A stretch of DNA of 64,000 bases from Hyphomicrobiales bacterium (GTDB lineage: Bacteria > Pseudomonadota > Alphaproteobacteria > Rhizobiales > Rhizobiaceae): positions 40,675 to 104,674 of the forward strand of contig UCLB01000010.1 in assembly GCA_900473205.1 (NCBI GenBank), in the 5' to 3' direction. The position numbers and the translations under genes were made by a program. The notes beneath the pieces are model-generated. The model did not search any database. It had not been told where the DNA came from and was given only the letters and a program-made list of their open reading frames with translations. This document shows positions 1 to 10,281 of this stretch, one piece after another. How positions within the stretch are numbered: the stretch's first letter is position 1; every line of letters starts with the position of its first letter.

Positions 1-206
1 TCATCCGTGCCGTTCACAAGCCCCTCTTGCCTCCATTTCCGCCAATTGGATTAAACTTTATCCATAATTGTTTGAAAGGGGCTGGACTGGGGGATAATGA
101 CGCTTATATGAATGCTTAATAATGTACTGACTCATGCGTTTATATTCGCAAGCCTGTTACTGTTTGAATTATTGGCGGGGAGCTCGCCTAGGAGGATTTA
201 GTTTTA
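1..206. other. Leader region upstream of the NYN gene
   Basis: No gene is visible. The region is AT-rich near the gene and ends with a strong ribosome binding site (AGGAGG at 190-195) 11 bases before the ATG at 207. The promoter presumably lies here, but I cannot assign a specific sigma factor. Confidence 0.5.
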
Positions 207-779
207 ATGTTCGACCCACGCGAAAAAATTGCACTCTTTATCGATGGGGCCAATCTCTACGCCGCTTCAAAAAGCCTCGGATTTGACATCGATTACCGCA
301 AGCTTCTGAAAGCGTTCCAGAAGCGCGGCTATCTGCTGCGCGCTTACTATTACACGGCGCTCATCGAAGATCAGGAATATTCCTCGATCCGCCCTCTGAT
401 CGACTGGTTGGACTATAATGGTTACAAGGTCGTGACAAAGCCTGCCAAGGAATTCACCGACGCCATGGGCCGCCGCAAGATCAAGGGCAACATGGACATC
501 GAACTTGCCGTCGATGCCATGGAACAGTCCGAAACGGTGGACCATCTGGTGCTGTTTTCCGGTGACGGTGACTTCACGACGCTGGTGGATGCGCTGCAGC
601 GCCGGGGCCGCAAGGTTTCCGTCATCTCCACCATGTCGACACAGCCGCCGATGATTGCCGATGACCTGCGCCGCCAGGCCGATCACTTCATCGATCTTCT
701 GTCGTTGAAAGCAGAAATCGGTCGCGATCCGAGTGAACGCGCGCACCGCGTTGCGGAACCGACCGAATCAGTCGAGTAA
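207..779 (+). CDS. NYN domain (LabA/DUF88-type) putative RNase
   Basis: 190-aa cytosolic protein of the PIN-like NYN family, proposed metal-dependent ribonucleases. The N-terminal strand LFIDGAN carries the first acidic residue (D13). The central NMDIEL segment supplies D97, and FSGDGDF (118-123) supplies D120 and D122, so the usual acidic set is complete. The tail after about residue 165 is polar and probably disordered. Length is typical of rhizobial LabA-like proteins. The start is fixed by an excellent Shine-Dalgarno sequence, and the gene is monocistronic with its own terminator. The RNase role is family inference; the substrate is unknown. Confidence 0.9.
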   Translation: MFDPREKIALFIDGANLYAASKSLGFDIDYRKLLKAFQKRGYLLRAYYYTALIEDQEYSSIRPLIDWLDYNGYKVVTKPAKEFTDAMGRRKIKGNMDIELAVDAMEQSETVDHLVLFSGDGDFTTLVDALQRRGRKVSVISTMSTQPPMIADDLRRQADHFIDLLSLKAEIGRDPSERAHRVAEPTESVE

Positions 780-801
780 CAATTCGCCAAGTTGTAATAT
801 C

Positions 802-837
802 AAAGCGCGTATCCCTTAAATGGAATACGCGCTTTTT
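802..837 (+). terminator. Intrinsic terminator after the NYN gene
   Basis: Inverted repeat AAAGCGCGTAT / ATACGCGCTTT with a short loop, followed by a T-run. It lies 22 bases after the stop codon. Confidence 0.85.
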
Positions 838-954
838 CGTTTTCAATAATAAAATCGAATATAATTTTAGCTCTTCATTAAGCATAAAAGTGTTCTCTAC
901 ATTCCACTTTGACATGATTTGGGGTCGTGTCGCGAGAATTTAGGGGACTACGGA

Positions 955-2451
955 ATGAGCGGACAAACGGGCGGGCAACAGCTTGCGGAGAGACTTGAGT
1001 TTTTGGGTCTTGGCCCGCAACAGCGACAGGATCTTGCCGCACTGAAGCCCACCATCACGGCCTCGCTGGATGGATCGCTGGATGCCTTTTACAAAAAGGC
1101 ACGCGCCGTGCCGGATACGGCAAAGTTCTTCAACAATGAAGCCCATATCCAGCATGCCAAAACCATGCAGATCCAGCATTGGTCGCGGATTTCCTCGGGT
1201 TCCTTCGATAGCGATTACACCAAAGCCGTCACCGCCATTGGCCGCACCCATGCCCGCTTGGGCCTCGAGCCGCGCTGGTATATTGGCGGCTACGCCCTCA
1301 TTCTGGAAGGCATCATCAAGGCCATCGTCGAATCGGAACTGAAAGGTTTCATGGTCGAGAAGAAGGGCAAGAAGGTCGCCAGGGACATGACCATTGCCAT
1401 CAAGGCCGCGCTTCTGGACATGGACTATTCGATCTCGGTCTATCTCGAAGCCCTGGCCGAAGAGCGTGCCAAATCCGAAAGCGAGCAGCAGCGCATGAAG
1501 GAAGAACAGGCGCAGGCGCTTGCCGTTCTCAACACCGCGCTGAACCACATGGCACAGGGCGACCTGACATCGCGCCTCGATGGCGACCTTGCGGCCGAAT
1601 TCAACGAGTTGAAAAACAATTTCAACGTGGCGATCAGCAAACTCTCGGGCGCATTTTCTGAAATAATCGAGGAATCGCATAAGATTTCCGAAAACACCCG
1701 CGAACTCACCGCCTCCACCGATGACATGGCCCGCCGCACCGAGCAGCAGGCTGCATCTCTGGAAGAGACGGCTGCCGCTCTCGACCAGATAACCACCATC
1801 TCGCAGCAATCAGCCGCGCGCACCCAGCAGGCGCAGAACATCGTCAAGAGTTCCGCCGAAGAAGCCGAACGCTCACGCCACGTCGTGACCGAAGCCGTGG
1901 AAGCGATGAGCGCCATCGAGCAATCGTCGCAGAAGATCACCCAGATCGTCAGCGTCATCGATGAAATCGCTTTCCAGACCAATCTTCTGGCGCTCAATGC
2001 CGGAGTGGAAGCCGCGCGTGCCGGTGAAGCAGGCAAGGGCTTCGCGGTCGTGGCACAGGAAGTGCGCGAACTGGCCCAGCGCAGCGCCAACGCCGCCAAG
2101 GAAATCCGCGTTCTCATCGACAAATCGTCGCAGGATGTTACCAATGGCGTGTCGCTGGTGAACCGCACCGGCGAAGCGCTCAACTCCATTGGCGGCAAGG
2201 TCGATCACATTCAGGACCATATCGGCGCCATTACCAAGGCCGTGCAGGAACAGGCCATGGGCATTCAGGAAATCAATGCCGCCATCAGCAGCATGGATCA
2301 GCTGACCCAGCAAAACGCCGCCATGGTCGAAGAAACCAACGCCGCCACCCATGGCCTGAGCGATGTCAGCAACAATCTCGCCGCCCTTGTCAGCCGCTTC
2401 AACGTGCAGAAATCCATGCGCTACGAGCAGCCGAACTACCGGGCCGCCTGA
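955..2451 (+). CDS. Globin-coupled methyl-accepting chemotaxis protein (HemAT-like)
   Basis: 498-aa soluble chemoreceptor. Residues about 10-180 form a globin-coupled sensor domain. The segment [18 protein letters not shown] contains the likely haem-proximal histidine (H99). A HAMP-like stretch (about 195-240) leads into the methyl-accepting signalling domain, whose hairpin tip [20 protein letters not shown] is canonical for CheA/CheW contact. No membrane segment is present, so it should be a cytosolic oxygen or redox sensor (aerotaxis). The ATG at 955 is preferred over an upstream TTG (919) because AGGGGA lies 7 bases before it. Ligand and behaviour are inferred from the family. Confidence 0.93.
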   Translation: MSGQTGGQQLAERLEFLGLGPQQRQDLAALKPTITASLDGSLDAFYKKARAVPDTAKFFNNEAHIQHAKTMQIQHWSRISSGSFDSDYTKAVTAIGRTHARLGLEPRWYIGGYALILEGIIKAIVESELKGFMVEKKGKKVARDMTIAIKAALLDMDYSISVYLEALAEERAKSESEQQRMKEEQAQALAVLNTALNHMAQGDLTSRLDGDLAAEFNELKNNFNVAISKLSGAFSEIIEESHKISENTRELTASTDDMARRTEQQAASLEETAAALDQITTISQQSAARTQQAQNIVKSSAEEAERSRHVVTEAVEAMSAIEQSSQKITQIVSVIDEIAFQTNLLALNAGVEAARAGEAGKGFAVVAQEVRELAQRSANAAKEIRVLIDKSSQDVTNGVSLVNRTGEALNSIGGKVDHIQDHIGAITKAVQEQAMGIQEINAAISSMDQLTQQNAAMVEETNAATHGLSDVSNNLAALVSRFNVQKSMRYEQPNYRAA

Positions 2452-2478
2452 CCGTCCCTACCCTTGATGTAACGTCAA

Positions 2479-2517
2479 AAAACGCTGTGCGATCCCGATG
2501 GATCACACGGCGTTTTG
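2479..2517 (+). terminator. Intrinsic terminator after the chemoreceptor
   Basis: AACGCTGTGCGATCC pairs with GGATCACACGGCGTT (15-bp stem with one mismatch and one wobble), followed by a short T-tract. Confidence 0.8.
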
Positions 2518-2692
2518 TTCATTCGCGCATAGTGTATCAATCCACCGTGAACGGTCATCCGTCGATATTGAAAACATTTTAGTTCATTCGTTTTTTCTTA
2601 TGGTAATGCTGCGGATAATTGTATCAAATGGGCCGGATAACAGGCTGATTTGACATCGGCGCGGCAATAAAAAGAACAGATTACAAAGGCCC

Positions 2693-4729
2693 ATGGAAGG
2701 TATCGCTTCTAAAGAACAACGTCGTCTGGCAGCGCTCGAAAGCTACAATGTCCTTGATACGCCGCGAGAGCAGGATTTCGATGACATTGCGCAGCTGGCC
2801 TCCGCCATTTGCGGCACGCCTATTGCGGTGGTGAATCTGATTGGCGATGGCAGGCAGTTCTTCAAGGCCGAAGTAGGTTTGGGCGTGCGCGAAACGCCGC
2901 TGGACAGTTCTTTTTGTGCAAGAGCCATTCTTGAACAGGATTTCATGGTCGTGCCGGACGCGACCAAAGACCCGCGCTTCGACTGCAATCCACTCGTCAC
3001 AGGCGCGCCGCATATCCGCTTCTACGCTGGCGCGCTTTTGAAATCCGACGATGGCCTGGCCATCGGAACGGTTTGCGCACTGGGCTATGAGCCGCAGGAG
3101 CTGTCGGAGTCGCAAAAGGCGTCACTAAAGGCCCTCGCCCGCCAGGTCATGTCGCAGCTGGAGTTGCGACGCACCATGCAGGGCATGTCGCATGATCTGG
3201 CGCTGGAGCGCCGCCTTTCAGCAAAGAGACAGATTCGCGCCAGCAAGGTCGGCGCACAGAACGAAGAACTACTGGTCAACGACGCTCGCTCCAAGGCGGC
3301 TCATGATGCAGGGCGCATCGGCATTTTCGAGGTCGATCTCGAAACAGACGCCATGATCGTTTCCGAAGAATTCTGTCGCATTTTCGGCGTGCCGGAACAC
3401 CGCCATTATCAGGCATCCGTATTCCAGAAGCTCATTATCGACGCGGACAAGAAAACCGCCTCTGAAGCGGCCATCAAGGGCGATACCAATGCGCCGCTGA
3501 GTGTGGAATATCGCATTCGCCGTGGCAACGACCAGCGTGTGCGCTGGGTGGCGCGGCGCGCGCAATTCATCGAGAACGAGTTCGGCAAGCCGACCAAGAT
3601 GATCGGCATCGTCATCGATGTCACCGATTCCAAGCGCAAGGATGCTCGCATTGCCGCGCTTCTGACGCTGGGCGACCGTCTGCGTGTCGGCAAGACGGTG
3701 GAAGATATTTCCCGCATCACCGCTGAAATTCTGGCCGAAGGCCTTGCCGTCAGCCGCGCCGGATATGCGACAGTCAACAGCGCCACCGACAATTTCTTCG
3801 TTGAATTCAACTGGCTGGCGCCCAATGTTCCCTCGATTGCCGGTCATCATTCCGCAAGCGATTTCAGCGCGACGATCACCCGCCTCGAGGTTGGCGATAC
3901 GCTGGCCGTACCCAACATCAACGCCGCCAGCTGGCTGGAAGAGGATTTGGACGCCTATATCGCCATGGGCGTGCGCTCCTTCGTCATGGTACCCATCATT
4001 GACCGGGGCGTGCTTGTCGGCGTGCTCTTCGCCCATGATTCCAGACCGCGTTTCTGGAGCAAGCTGGAGCTCGATTTCGCCTGGGGTGTGGCCGACCGTG
4101 CCTATGCCGCCATTGCCCGGCTGAACGCCGAATCGGAACAGCGGCTGCTGAACCAGGAACTCAGCCACCGGCTGAAGAACACGTTGTCCATCGTGCAGGC
4201 AATCGCCGCACAGACGCTGCGCAACGTCACCGAAAAAGACGCTGTCGCCGCCTTCAACGGTCGCCTTCACGCGCTCAGCTCCGCTCATGACGTGCTGCTT
4301 CAGCAATCATGGTCCACAGCGCGGCTGCGTGATGTGATCGGTAAGGTCATGCACCTTCATGCTGGCGATGGCAAAATCGTCATTTCCGGTCCCGAGGTTC
4401 CGCTTGGACCCAAGGCCGGTCTTTCCCTCTCCCTGCTGCTGCACGAGTTGGGCACCAATGCCATCAAATACGGCGCGCTTTCCACCGATGCAGGCGTGGT
4501 GAACATCAGCTGGCATGTGTCTGATGATACGGAAAAGCCCATTCTGACACTGAAATGGGAAGAAAAAGGCGGCCCGCCCGCCGCCGAGCCGGAACGTCGC
4601 GGCTTCGGCTCTCGCCTCATCCGTATGGGCATTGCCGGTACGGGCGATGTGGAAAAAAACTTCACGCCAAGCGGCTTGGTCGCCACTTTCCGCGCGCCGC
4701 TGTCGCTCGTCATGGAACTGGGCGAATAA
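2693..4729 (+). CDS. GAF-PAS-GAF HWE-family sensor histidine kinase
   Basis: 678-aa cytosolic sensor kinase. A GAF domain (about 20-160), a PAS domain with its PAC tail (about 205-310) and a second GAF domain (about 325-470) precede the kinase core. The H-box ELSHRLKNTLSIVQAIA puts the phospho-acceptor at H492. The N-box HELGTNAIKYGAL has the extra histidine, and a later LKWEEKGG has the W-x-E, which together define the HWE class common in Rhizobiales. RRGFGSRLI is the G-box. There is no transmembrane segment and no receiver domain. HWE kinases often feed the PhyR/EcfG general stress pathway; that link is inference here. Confidence 0.93.
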   Translation: MEGIASKEQRRLAALESYNVLDTPREQDFDDIAQLASAICGTPIAVVNLIGDGRQFFKAEVGLGVRETPLDSSFCARAILEQDFMVVPDATKDPRFDCNPLVTGAPHIRFYAGALLKSDDGLAIGTVCALGYEPQELSESQKASLKALARQVMSQLELRRTMQGMSHDLALERRLSAKRQIRASKVGAQNEELLVNDARSKAAHDAGRIGIFEVDLETDAMIVSEEFCRIFGVPEHRHYQASVFQKLIIDADKKTASEAAIKGDTNAPLSVEYRIRRGNDQRVRWVARRAQFIENEFGKPTKMIGIVIDVTDSKRKDARIAALLTLGDRLRVGKTVEDISRITAEILAEGLAVSRAGYATVNSATDNFFVEFNWLAPNVPSIAGHHSASDFSATITRLEVGDTLAVPNINAASWLEEDLDAYIAMGVRSFVMVPIIDRGVLVGVLFAHDSRPRFWSKLELDFAWGVADRAYAAIARLNAESEQRLLNQELSHRLKNTLSIVQAIAAQTLRNVTEKDAVAAFNGRLHALSSAHDVLLQQSWSTARLRDVIGKVMHLHAGDGKIVISGPEVPLGPKAGLSLSLLLHELGTNAIKYGALSTDAGVVNISWHVSDDTEKPILTLKWEEKGGPPAAEPERRGFGSRLIRMGIAGTGDVEKNFTPSGLVATFRAPLSLVMELGE

Positions 4730-4762
4730 TCTCAGAAGATAATCAGCGCTAAGGGGCGCGGC

Positions 4763-5245
4763 TCAGCTCGCGCCGCCCTTAAGAAGACGCGATTTCTGGC
4801 GGTTCCAGTCGCGTTCCTTCTCCGTCTCGCGCTTGTCGTGCAGCTTCTTACCCTTGGCCAGCGCCAGTTCCAGCTTCGCCCGGCCCTTGTCGTTGAAGTA
4901 AATCTTCAACGGGACCAGCGTCATTCCTTCGCGGTTGATGCCCACGCGCATGCGGTTGATTTCCCGCTTGGATAACAGCAGCTTGCGACGGCGGCGCGGC
5001 TCGTGGTTGAAACGGTTGGCCTGCAGATATTCCGGCAGATGCGAGTTGATCAGCCAGATTTCATTGCCCTCATCCGACGCATAGGATTCGGCAATATTCG
5101 CCTTGCCATCGCGCAGCGCTTTGACCTCCGTGCCAGTCAGCACGATTCCAGCCTCGTATGTATCGAGGATTTCGTAGTTGAAGCGAGCCTTGCGGTTTTC
5201 CGCAACGATCTTGTTTACGACACGCTGACTGCCTTTGGGGGCCAT
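4763..5245 (-). CDS. smpB: SsrA (tmRNA)-binding protein SmpB
   Basis: 160-aa basic protein of the usual SmpB length, required for tmRNA-mediated ribosome rescue. Diagnostic segments are [20 protein letters not shown] near the N-terminus, [19 protein letters not shown], and the basic C-terminal helix [20 protein letters not shown]. It lies 111 bases downstream of dapA on the same strand, a linkage common in Rhizobiales. The gene converges with the HWE kinase. A GC-rich hairpin (about 4751-4782) covers the stop codon and could end transcription from either side. No ssrA gene is visible in the window. Confidence 0.97.
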   Translation of the reverse strand: MAPKGSQRVVNKIVAENRKARFNYEILDTYEAGIVLTGTEVKALRDGKANIAESYASDEGNEIWLINSHLPEYLQANRFNHEPRRRRKLLLSKREINRMRVGINREGMTLVPLKIYFNDKGRAKLELALAKGKKLHDKRETEKERDWNRQKSRLLKGGAS

Positions 5246-5321
5246 GTTTCAATCCGTCTTTTATTCATCCGCAATGATCTGCGGTTCGGTCCCCTATGTA
5301 GTGGCAAAGGTGCCGAAAGTG

Positions 5322-5347
5322 AAGGTGCGCCGTTGCCAGCGCACCTC
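5322..5347 (-). terminator. Hairpin downstream of dapA
   Basis: Stem GGTGCGC / GCGCACC with an 8-base loop directly after the dapA stop. There is no clear T-run on the minus strand, so it may only attenuate transcription into smpB. Confidence 0.4.
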
Positions 5348-5356
5348 GGGTTCATT

Positions 5357-6241
5357 TCAGTTGATCAGGCCTGCATGTTTCAGCGCGGCGTCGATGGCGG
5401 TTTCCGTTGCCGGTTCCAGCGTATCCATCAGCGGCGAACGAACCTTGCGGCTGCCATTGCGGGTGCGTGACAGCGCATATTTCGTGCCGCAAACGCCGGG
5501 CTCGATGAAGATGGCCTTGTGCAGCGGCATGAGGCGATCCTGATATTCCAGCGCCAGTGCATAATTTCCGGCAAGCGTTGCCGCCTGAAACTCCGCACAC
5601 AGACGCGGCGCGACATTGGCCGCAACGGAAATACAGCCAACGCCACCATGAGCATTGAAGCCGAGCGCCGTTGCATCTTCGCCAGACAGCTGGACGAAGT
5701 CCTTGCCACAGGCAATGCGCTGCTCCGACACACGGTCGATCTTGCCTGTCGCGTCTTTGACGCCGACGATGTTCTTATGCGCCTTGACCAGCGCGCCCAT
5801 CGTTTCCGGCGACATGTCGATGACGGAGCGCGGTGGTATATTGTAGATGATGATGGGCAGCGTCACCGCTTCGGCAATGGCGGAGAAATGCGCGAAAAGG
5901 CCCTTCTGCGTCGGTTTGTTGTAGTATGGCGTCACCACCAGCAGCGCATCTGCGCCCACTTCCTGCGCATGCAGGGCAAGCTCGATGGCTTCCCGGGTGT
6001 TGTTGGAGCCCGCACCGGCAATGACCGGAACCCGTTTGCCCGCCGTTTCCACGCACAGTTCAACGACCCGTTTGTGCTCGTCATGGGACAGGGTTGGAGA
6101 TTCCCCTGTGGTTCCGACAGGCACGAGGCCGCTGCTGCCTTCGGCAATCTGCCACTCCACATGGGCGGCAAACGCCGTTTCGTCCACAGCGCCATCGGCG
6201 GTGAACGGCGTAATGAGGGCGGGAATGGATCCCTTGAACAT
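5357..6241 (-). CDS. dapA: 4-hydroxy-tetrahydrodipicolinate synthase
   Basis: 294-aa class I aldolase (EC 4.3.3.7) that condenses pyruvate with aspartate-4-semialdehyde, the first committed step to lysine and diaminopimelate. Key features: GTTGESPTL (T44/T45 pocket), YYNKPTQKG, Tyr133 in IIYNIPPR, and the Schiff-base lysine K162 in GVKDATG. Length matches E. coli DapA. The ATG at 6241 is chosen because AAGGAG sits 7 bases upstream on the minus strand; a longer frame to 6283 lacks such a site. It is divergent from the lytic transglycosylase gene and probably cotranscribed with smpB. Confidence 0.97.
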   Translation of the reverse strand: MFKGSIPALITPFTADGAVDETAFAAHVEWQIAEGSSGLVPVGTTGESPTLSHDEHKRVVELCVETAGKRVPVIAGAGSNNTREAIELALHAQEVGADALLVVTPYYNKPTQKGLFAHFSAIAEAVTLPIIIYNIPPRSVIDMSPETMGALVKAHKNIVGVKDATGKIDRVSEQRIACGKDFVQLSGEDATALGFNAHGGVGCISVAANVAPRLCAEFQAATLAGNYALALEYQDRLMPLHKAIFIEPGVCGTKYALSRTRNGSRKVRSPLMDTLEPATETAIDAALKHAGLIN

Positions 6242-6620
6242 GCAAAACTCCTTGCGGTGAGCCAGTTCATGCTTCAGCCGCATTCCATGGTTAAAACGAT
6301 GTCACATTAGTGTGGGGCAAAGCCACCGACAAGCGGGCAAAAGCGTCTTTTGAGCCTCGAAACGCAAATAGTTTCAGAGCTTGTGAATACGCCGGAATTG
6401 CACCCGGCAAACAACGGGCAAAGCGCCGAACAAAGCCGTCTCTGACCGAAATTTGATCGAATGCGAGGTGTCTCGGTAAGGTTTCGTTAATGCTGAAAGC
6501 GGCTAATGGAAGGTATATGACCCGCCAGAGATCGGCCCGAAAAAGAACGGTTTCCGGTGCAGGCTTGAACAAAAACTTGGAGTGGCTGAGGCGAGCCGTT
6601 CCGAAGTCGCGAGTAGAGGC
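6242..6620. other. Divergent promoter region dapA / lytic transglycosylase
   Basis: Non-coding stretch of about 380 bases that must hold the promoters of both divergent genes. I see no strong hairpin or recognisable operator. Reading frames crossing it are not supported by a ribosome binding site. Confidence 0.4.
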
Positions 6621-8693
6621 ATGAAGAAAACAGCTTTGAGCTTGGTGGCCGCGGGCCTTGCCGCAACCGTGTGGAGCGCGTGGGCTGGCCCGGCCCCTGA
6701 CGGCGTCGTGCCCCTGCCCTACGTCAAACCGAATGCACCCACCTTGCCCGCCTTTCTTCCCGCGACACCTGATGTCACCGGTTCCATCATTCGCCCCAAC
6801 GCACCGCTTGATGTGTCGGACCTGAAGGCCGGTCTCGATGCTCTGTCCAGCCGCGATGCGTTGCGCGCCATTTCCATTCGCAACGCCCTGCCCGCGACCA
6901 GCCTCGACCGCCACATTCTGACATGGGCCATTGCGATCTCCGGCCAGAAGGATGTTGCGTCCAGCGAAATCGCCATCGCCCAGAAGGAACTTGCCGGCTG
7001 GCCGGGCGTCTCCACCTTCCGCGCCAATTCCGAACGCGCACTTTTGCGGGAAAACCCGCCCGCAGCGCAGGTCATTGCCACCTTCGGCACCACCAGCCCG
7101 GAAACGCCGGAAGGCACGATTGCGCTTGCATTGGCGCTGAACGCATCCGGCAACTCGGCGCAGGCGCAAAAGCTCATCCGCCAGCTGTGGGCCAGCGAAG
7201 GCATGGATACGAATCTGGAAGATCGGGTCATGGCCCAGTTTCCCGGCCTTCTCTCTGCTGCCGATCACAAGGCGCGCATGGATTACCTGATGTATCGCAG
7301 CCGCGTGAGCCAGGCGAAGCGCTTTGGCGATCTCGGCAAGGCGCCGTCGCTCTACACCGCATGGGCCGCCGTGCTGCAAAGAACGAAGAATGCACCGGCA
7401 GCACTCACTGCCGTCAGCCCCGAACTGCGCAATGATCCCGCCTATCTCTTCGCCCGCGTGGAAAACCTGCGCCATCAGCAGAAATACGAGGACGCCGCAA
7501 AGCTGCTGGCGCAAGCGCCGAAGGATCAGGCAAAACTCGTCAATCCTGGGGAATGGTGGAACGAGCGGCGAATCATCGCCCGCGGGCTGGCCGACCTAGG
7601 CGACTTCAAACAGGCCTACCTCATCACCGCCAACCATTCAGCGACATCGGCGGTGGATATTGCCGACGCTGAATTCCATGCGGGCTGGTACGCGCTGCGG
7701 GCGCTGCAAGACCCGGCGGCTGCGGCGAAACATTTCAACGCGCTACTCGCGACTTCGAACCGTCCACTTTCATCGTCGCGCGCCTATTATTGGCTGGGCC
7801 GCGCCGCCGAAGCTGGCGGGCCTGGCAATGCACGTGACTTTTTTACCAAGGCAGCTGCCCATCCCGGCACATTCTACGGCCAGTTGGCGGCAGCGCGAAT
7901 CGGCACGACGACGATCAACGTCACCTACCCTTCCCCCACGGACGCGGACAGACAAACCTTTGCCGACCGCGAAGCGGTGCGCGCGATAGAGCGGCTGGAA
8001 GCCGCAGGTTATAGCTGGCGCGCCGATAGCCTCTACCGTGCATTGGCCGAACAGATCGACAGCCCCGGCGAACTCGCCATTCTTGCCGCGCGTGCGGAAC
8101 GAAACAACAATCATCAGGTCTCGCTGCAAATCGGCAAGACCGCCTTCAGCCGCGGCATTGATGCCGCAGCCCTCGCCTACCCAATCGGCGTTATTCCCGG
8201 CAGCGCCAATATTTCCGGCTCCGGCAAGGCGCTCGCTTACGCAATCGCCAGACAGGAAAGCGCATTCAACCCCGCAGCCGTCTCGCCCGCCAATGCGCGT
8301 GGCCTGCTACAACTTCTGCCCGGCACCGCCAAAGGCGTCGCCAGCCGCCACGGCATGGATTTCACCCAAGCCAAGCTGACGACCGATGCAGGCTACAACG
8401 CCACGCTCGGCGCTCACTATCTCGGCGAACAGATCGACAGCTTCGGCGGCTCCTACATCCTTACCTTCGTTGCCTACAATGCAGGCCCCAAACGCGTCCC
8501 GGAATGGATCACCCGCTACGGCGACCCGCGCGGCAAACCCATCGACGACGTGGTCGACTGGATCGAGCGCATCCCCTTCCCCGAAACCCGGAACTACGTG
8601 CAGCGGGTCATGGAAAACTACCAAATCTACAAAACCCGCCTCGGCGAAAAAGCCGACATCGTCTCCGACCTAAGGAACGGCCGCCCGGGCTGA
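6621..8693 (+). CDS. Soluble lytic murein transglycosylase (SLT family)
   Basis: 690-aa exported enzyme that cleaves the MurNAc-GlcNAc bond of peptidoglycan with formation of 1,6-anhydro-muropeptides. MKKTALSLVAAGLAATVWSA is a Sec signal peptide. The middle is an alpha-solenoid, as in Slt70. The C-terminal GH23 domain carries the catalytic glutamate E546 in IARQESAFNPAA, then GLLQLLPGTA and YNAGPKRVPEWI. The ATG at 6621 begins the signal peptide; a GTG at 6582 would add a polar leader and is less likely. It has its own terminator and no obvious operon partner. Confidence 0.95.
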   Translation: MKKTALSLVAAGLAATVWSAWAGPAPDGVVPLPYVKPNAPTLPAFLPATPDVTGSIIRPNAPLDVSDLKAGLDALSSRDALRAISIRNALPATSLDRHILTWAIAISGQKDVASSEIAIAQKELAGWPGVSTFRANSERALLRENPPAAQVIATFGTTSPETPEGTIALALALNASGNSAQAQKLIRQLWASEGMDTNLEDRVMAQFPGLLSAADHKARMDYLMYRSRVSQAKRFGDLGKAPSLYTAWAAVLQRTKNAPAALTAVSPELRNDPAYLFARVENLRHQQKYEDAAKLLAQAPKDQAKLVNPGEWWNERRIIARGLADLGDFKQAYLITANHSATSAVDIADAEFHAGWYALRALQDPAAAAKHFNALLATSNRPLSSSRAYYWLGRAAEAGGPGNARDFFTKAAAHPGTFYGQLAAARIGTTTINVTYPSPTDADRQTFADREAVRAIERLEAAGYSWRADSLYRALAEQIDSPGELAILAARAERNNNHQVSLQIGKTAFSRGIDAAALAYPIGVIPGSANISGSGKALAYAIARQESAFNPAAVSPANARGLLQLLPGTAKGVASRHGMDFTQAKLTTDAGYNATLGAHYLGEQIDSFGGSYILTFVAYNAGPKRVPEWITRYGDPRGKPIDDVVDWIERIPFPETRNYVQRVMENYQIYKTRLGEKADIVSDLRNGRPG

Positions 8694-8720
8694 GCTGCGC
8701 GCCGGATGTGAGCAGGATGT

Positions 8721-8748
8721 AAAGCGCCGAGCGATCGGCGCTTTTTTT
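8721..8748 (+). terminator. Intrinsic terminator after the lytic transglycosylase
   Basis: Perfect 10-bp stem AAAGCGCCGA / TCGGCGCTTT with a 4-base loop and a run of seven T. Confidence 0.92.
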
Positions 8749-8810
8749 GTTTGCAAGCGCTGACCGGGAGCTTCGACCAACTCGACGTGCACAAGCGCCA
8801 ACCGAAAACG

Positions 8811-8840
8811 AAAAAGCCCGGCTCAAGAGCCGGGCTTTCC
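8811..8840 (-). terminator. Terminator of porin gene 1
   Basis: AAAGCCCGGCTC / GAGCCGGGCTTT hairpin. On the minus strand it is followed by a T-run, directly downstream of the porin stop. Confidence 0.88.
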
Positions 8841-8866
8841 TTTGATTGACTGGAAGTCAGATCAGA

Positions 8867-9973
8867 TTAGAAGTCGCGCTGAAGGCGAACGAAGCCGGTG
8901 ACCTGATCGTCGGCACCATCTTCGTCGTAATAGTTTGCAGTAACCTTCGTGGACAGGCCGTCGGTGATTTTGTAATCAACCGTTACACCGGCAGTCCATG
9001 CGTCGCGGCTGGAGAAATCGTTCGTGACGATAGCAGTGCCAGTGGATTCGAACACGCCGCCAACCAGCGAACCAAAGTCAGCCGAAGTGGACACGTTTGC
9101 AAGATACTGCGCAGCTGGAGTAATTGTCAGCTTGTCAGTTGCCTTGATCGCGTATTCTGCAGCAACTGTCCACTCAGACAGCGCGTAGTAAGCGTTAGGG
9201 CCAGATGCCCAAACACCTGCGAGGCCGAGTGTGCCAGGACCGATGTCAGCAAACACCATACCGCGGATGGCACCTTCTTCCTGATCAACGTCATAAGAAC
9301 CGATCAGCTGAAGAGTTGCAGCGCCAAACTTCGCGCCCAAACCAGCGGTGATGCCTACGTTATTGTCAGCTTCCTGTGTTCCGAGAAGGTTTCCAAGGCC
9401 GTCGTCACCGGTGATGTTTACGAAGTCAGCGCCCGTGCCTTCCAGTTCGTCAACCGAAACGCCAGCCCAGAAAGAACCCGCATCGTATGTGTAACGAATG
9501 GAATTGAACAGTGTGTTGGAAGACAGAAGGTCTGTTTCGCCCGAGAGATCGTCATCCCACCAGCTGTAGAACTTACCGACCTTCAAGCCGCCGAGTTCAA
9601 TGAATGCCTGCTGAATGTTGAGGCCCGAGTCGCCATCACGTTCAGCATCGCCACGGAATTCGATGAAGCCACGCAGAGCGCCGAGTTCGGTGTCTGTGCG
9701 AGTGTCAACGTTGAACTGAGCGCGCGTGAAAGAGTTCCAGTCAGATGTGCCGGACAGGTCGCGACCAAAGCTGGTCTGGAAACGAACGTAACCGCCGAAC
9801 TTCAGGCAGGTTTCGGTGCCTGGAATGTAGAAGAAGCCTGTTCCGAAAGCGTCGCAAACGCGAACGTATTCCAGGGGCTCTGGCTCAGCAGCGACGATAG
9901 CGTCGGCAGCCTGGGCGCCGGATACTGCTGCGAGAGCCGCAGCGGAGCCGATCAAAAGGCTCTTGATGTTCAT
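8867..9973 (-). CDS. ropA: Porin_2 family outer-membrane porin (RopA-like), copy 1
   Basis: 368-aa beta-barrel porin for diffusion of small solutes across the outer membrane. It has a Sec signal peptide (MNIKSLLIGSAAALAAVSGAQA), then the family opening EPLEYVRVCDAFGTGFFYIPG with the loop cysteine pair, and ends in the aromatic beta-signal FVRLQRDF. The ATG at 9973 has GGAGG five bases upstream. It is the downstream member of a tandem pair with the gene at 10282-11385. The signal peptides and ends are almost identical, while the middle (about residues 190-320) differs in loop segments. The symbol rests on family resemblance only. Confidence 0.92.
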   Translation of the reverse strand: MNIKSLLIGSAAALAAVSGAQAADAIVAAEPEPLEYVRVCDAFGTGFFYIPGTETCLKFGGYVRFQTSFGRDLSGTSDWNSFTRAQFNVDTRTDTELGALRGFIEFRGDAERDGDSGLNIQQAFIELGGLKVGKFYSWWDDDLSGETDLLSSNTLFNSIRYTYDAGSFWAGVSVDELEGTGADFVNITGDDGLGNLLGTQEADNNVGITAGLGAKFGAATLQLIGSYDVDQEEGAIRGMVFADIGPGTLGLAGVWASGPNAYYALSEWTVAAEYAIKATDKLTITPAAQYLANVSTSADFGSLVGGVFESTGTAIVTNDFSSRDAWTAGVTVDYKITDGLSTKVTANYYDEDGADDQVTGFVRLQRDF

Positions 9974-10230
9974 GATGACCTCCAAGTCAATTCGTCAGGA
10001 AGCAGCGGGTGGGAAAGTGCTGTCCTTGAAATCGATTAAAGCCATAACGAAAGATTCGCGCAATCTTGAAAGAAGTGATTTGGAAGCAATCGCGAACCGA
10101 TGCCGCCATGCTGTTGCAACTTCGTCACAAATCGACCGCGAGCTGGCCAAGGTATTAATCGTCTCTTAATGCCACATCGTTCAGCGCGACTATTCGCATC
10201 AAGATAACCAACACGAAACCACGAAACAAA
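9974..10230. other. Promoter region of porin 1
   Basis: AT-rich intergenic stretch between the terminator of porin 2 and the start of porin 1. It implies that copy 1 has its own promoter and is not read from copy 2. No operator was recognised. Confidence 0.45.
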
Positions 10231-10256
10231 AAACCCGGCTCTAAAGCCGGGTTTTC
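10229..10256 (-). terminator. Terminator of porin gene 2
   Basis: AAACCCGGCT / AGCCGGGTTT stem with loop CTAA. It carries a T-run on the minus strand and sits just past the porin 2 stop. Confidence 0.88.
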
Positions 10257-10281
10257 CATCACTGACAAAAGTCAGATCAGA